From Syngnathus acus (Eukaryota > Chordata > Actinopteri > Syngnathiformes > Syngnathidae), in NCBI RefSeq assembly GCF_901709675.1, contig NC_051091.1, positions 5,988,967-6,052,966 on the forward strand: DNA of 64,000 bases, given 5' to 3'. Position numbers and translations under genes: made by a program. This document shows, piece by piece, positions 61,887 through 64,000 of the stretch; position 1 is the first letter of the stretch, and the number at the start of each line of letters is the position of its first letter. The notes beneath the pieces were generated by a model. It did not search any database and had not been told where the DNA came from. It saw nothing but the letters and a program-made list of their open reading frames with translations.

Positions 61887-62858
61887 GAAGCGGGGAGGAT
61901 GCAAATGCCTGATGACACTGACAGAGGGAGTCCTGCGGTCTCTCTTTCATCAGCAATACATACGAAGGGAGGCTGTGACTTTACCGTCGCCACAGAGGGA
62001 ATAACAATTATCATATGTGTGTGCGCGCGTTGTAACTGTATCCAGATGTTTACAGCCTTAAGACATTTGAAATACTTCAAAGTCTAATTCATTTTTTTAT
62101 TCATCTGTAAAATTGACCATTAAAACCTGGTCACTTAATTAGGTATATGAATATATATGAAACTTTGTTGCACAACTCACTATACAGTGATGCTTTTAAA
62201 TGAGCCTGCAAACAATCTTTTCAATCTTTTTCTTTTCATAAGTCTGAGCTACTTTAGTAACCCACACTAAGGTCGATTATACTTCAAGCCACGGTGTGTA
62301 AATCATGCGCACTTTACTCTTCGTTGTGTGTTTGTGTGTATTTGTGTATACCAAGTCAGCTCCCCAAGGGCCTCTCTCTGGGTGAGCCAGTCTACTTGCT
62401 GTAATCACTATGTCCACTCCAAACCGGATTTCAGTAAATTGTTTCATTTTGTTTTCCTTGGCTACTGCACCAAAGTCTCCATGCCTCACTCGAAACACCT
62501 TGCAACCACTTTCCCCTCCTCCTTTTCTTTTACATTATCTGGCTTCCTTCCTCCTCTGGGTAATGTCAGTTGATTGATGGAGCTTGTGTAGCTTTAATTA
62601 CATTGCAGGTGTTGTGGCCAGGTCAGTTCATACCCGTGAAGCAGAAAACTCAAGATGGTTAGGTTATGGATTGAGTTTCTCTAAGTAGAAACACTGGAGG
62701 TCTTTGCGTTATTGCTTAGTTGCAGGGGCTACACGGATGAGTCCAAATCTGTTGCTGGAAAACCTAAGAATCTTTGTTTTGTAATGGGAGAAACACATAC
62801 ATCCAAATGCACACACCCACACACAAATTGGATGTTTTTTTCTGACCAAGCTCAAAAC

Positions 62859-62939
62859 AGGAAGGAAGAAGTGTTGTTTTATGACTAGAGGCTTAATGAT
62901 GGTGTAGATGACATCAATCAGCAGGGTGCTGGGAACAGG
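62859..62939. repeat. Copy B of an 81-bp direct duplication
   Basis: Partner of 61806-61886. The minus-strand frame is open through this copy and beyond it on both sides, but has no recognisable domain. The pair could be two scraps of one interspersed repeat family, a duplicated old exon, or a duplicated regulatory element. Confidence 0.8.
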
Positions 62940-64000
62940 CAAAAGATAAAATGTGGAGCCTGGATGATGGAAGGAGTCAATGCAAAGGAGGATCACAATA
63001 CAACAAACACACTGGAAAGAGTTTGTAACTTTTTAATTGGTACCACGCAATATTATCCAGGCCTTTGCTCGCCAGTGAAGCAATGATTTCAATTTCATTC
63101 ATTGCATTCATTTTCTTTTGCTCTCAGCCCATTTAGGGTTGCAGGGATTGGTCTACAGTTGAGAAAAAAGATCTTAACTTTGTCCTAAACTACATTTAAC
63201 TCAGCCACAGTAAGTAAAGCATAAAGTTCACTGAGATTGTTCTTCCTCCCTGTTTTCAAAACACGCCCCAAAGAGTGAACAATTTCCTGGCCTATTTCTT
63301 TCAATGCGGTAGTGAATCAGCACCACGGACAGAGGCAGTAGCTGTCGACTTGAATCATGTTTTCCTGACAAAGTGAGGCATCACAAGCATCATACGTATC
63401 TGCGCTCCTCCATAAAAATAGCTGAGAAATAACCTCCAGCCACAGCTGATTGTGCCCTGGGGAGAATCCACAAATGTTTCATTCCATGCTGATGCAATTG
63501 TTATATTTAGACACATCAACACATCAGGCATCAGCTGCAGGCTGATCATTCGTATTTGTGTCTGTTTCACATAACTGGTCTTTTTTTTTATACTTGGGAT
63601 ATATTTCCAGTAAAAAAAACAAAAAAAAAGTTTAGCTACTTGACAAATTTGCTGAAATGAGTGAAACTATGCAAAGAAATGCCACACATAGAATTATTAT
63701 ATTATTAAAAATAATGATATATTAAATACTGGTGTAAAATCTCAAACACTTATAGAATTAGTAGATTTGATTTAGTGTGGGTAGTTTTTTTTTATAACGA
63801 GCACCTACAACAGATTCACATAGCACTTTTGATAGAAATGCATCGCATTTATTATTTCCCTTGAATTCTGTATATTTAATACATATCCATTTGCCCCTTC
63901 AATAATGAGCCATAGAAGCTTCAGAGTGTCCCTCGATCAAAAATGAGCGGAATTCATGATGCAAGGAATGGATCCTGTCAATATTTTCGCACTCACAAAT

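Larger units (their letters stand above)
61691..64000. other. Non-coding stretch with a local duplication
   Basis: No gene is supported. An 81-bp sequence occurs twice in direct orientation (next two entries). A-rich runs lie near 61745-61760 and 63613-63629, and a short TG-rich tract at about 62320-62350. The last kilobase is AT-rich and featureless. Confidence 0.6.

Overview
This window looks like nuclear DNA of a ray-finned fish, probably a percomorph teleost. The evidence is the repeat content: non-autonomous hAT elements with CAGGGGTGTCAAACTC-type ends, a TA-flanked MITE built from 'aaggcgcacc' units, a decayed fish-type Tc1 transposase, a retroelement tail with 'tatagcgctttt', and long, clean di- and tetranucleotide microsatellites. 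The species assignment is an inference; no gene in the window helps to fix it.

I find no protein-coding gene, exon, tRNA, rRNA or recognisable microRNA that I can support. The open frames are short, occur equally on both strands, lack domains, and the longest of them sit in simple repeats or biased composition. The 64 kb is best read as intergenic sequence or the inside of a very large intron. Single-copy sequence, rich in TAAT/ATTA and octamer words, is broken up by small, mostly dead transposons and microsatellites.

Layout. 1-11 kb: single-copy sequence with a CA repeat and two related hAT MITEs (2807-3149, with a perfect 8-bp target duplication, and 6344-6682). 11.0-11.15 kb: a perfect (TTTC)31 tract. 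11.15-24.3 kb: single-copy sequence. 24.3-24.8 kb: a patch of old interspersed repeat and a minus-strand Tc1 transposase relic that keeps two catalytic-region motifs but is frameshifted. 29.0-29.3 kb: a complete TA-flanked MITE with an internal 65-bp duplication and an embedded hAT-like end. 30.7 kb: a second type of hAT end. 38.1 kb: a TTAA-type terminal fragment. 39.7 kb: a possible LINE reverse-transcriptase scrap. 45.6 kb and 61.6 kb: AT-rich imperfect palindromes. 56.1-56.3 kb: a non-LTR retroelement tail beside a two-block TCCG/TCCA array. 61.8 and 62.9 kb: an 81-bp direct duplication.

The most unusual object is at 53428-53596. A 15-bp direct repeat brackets a short insertion made of a 43-position hairpin (40 positions paired). 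Its apical part has the layout of a type I hammerhead ribozyme: a 'TGATGA' box, stem II, 'GAAAC', a two-base loop and 'GTC'. The long hairpin runs in register into what would be stem I. The base at core position C3 is A, so this copy is probably inactive. It may be a fragment of a Penelope-like retroelement, a class known to carry hammerheads. A tandem pair of 19-bp units, each holding a POU octamer (54822-54859), is the best candidate regulatory site.
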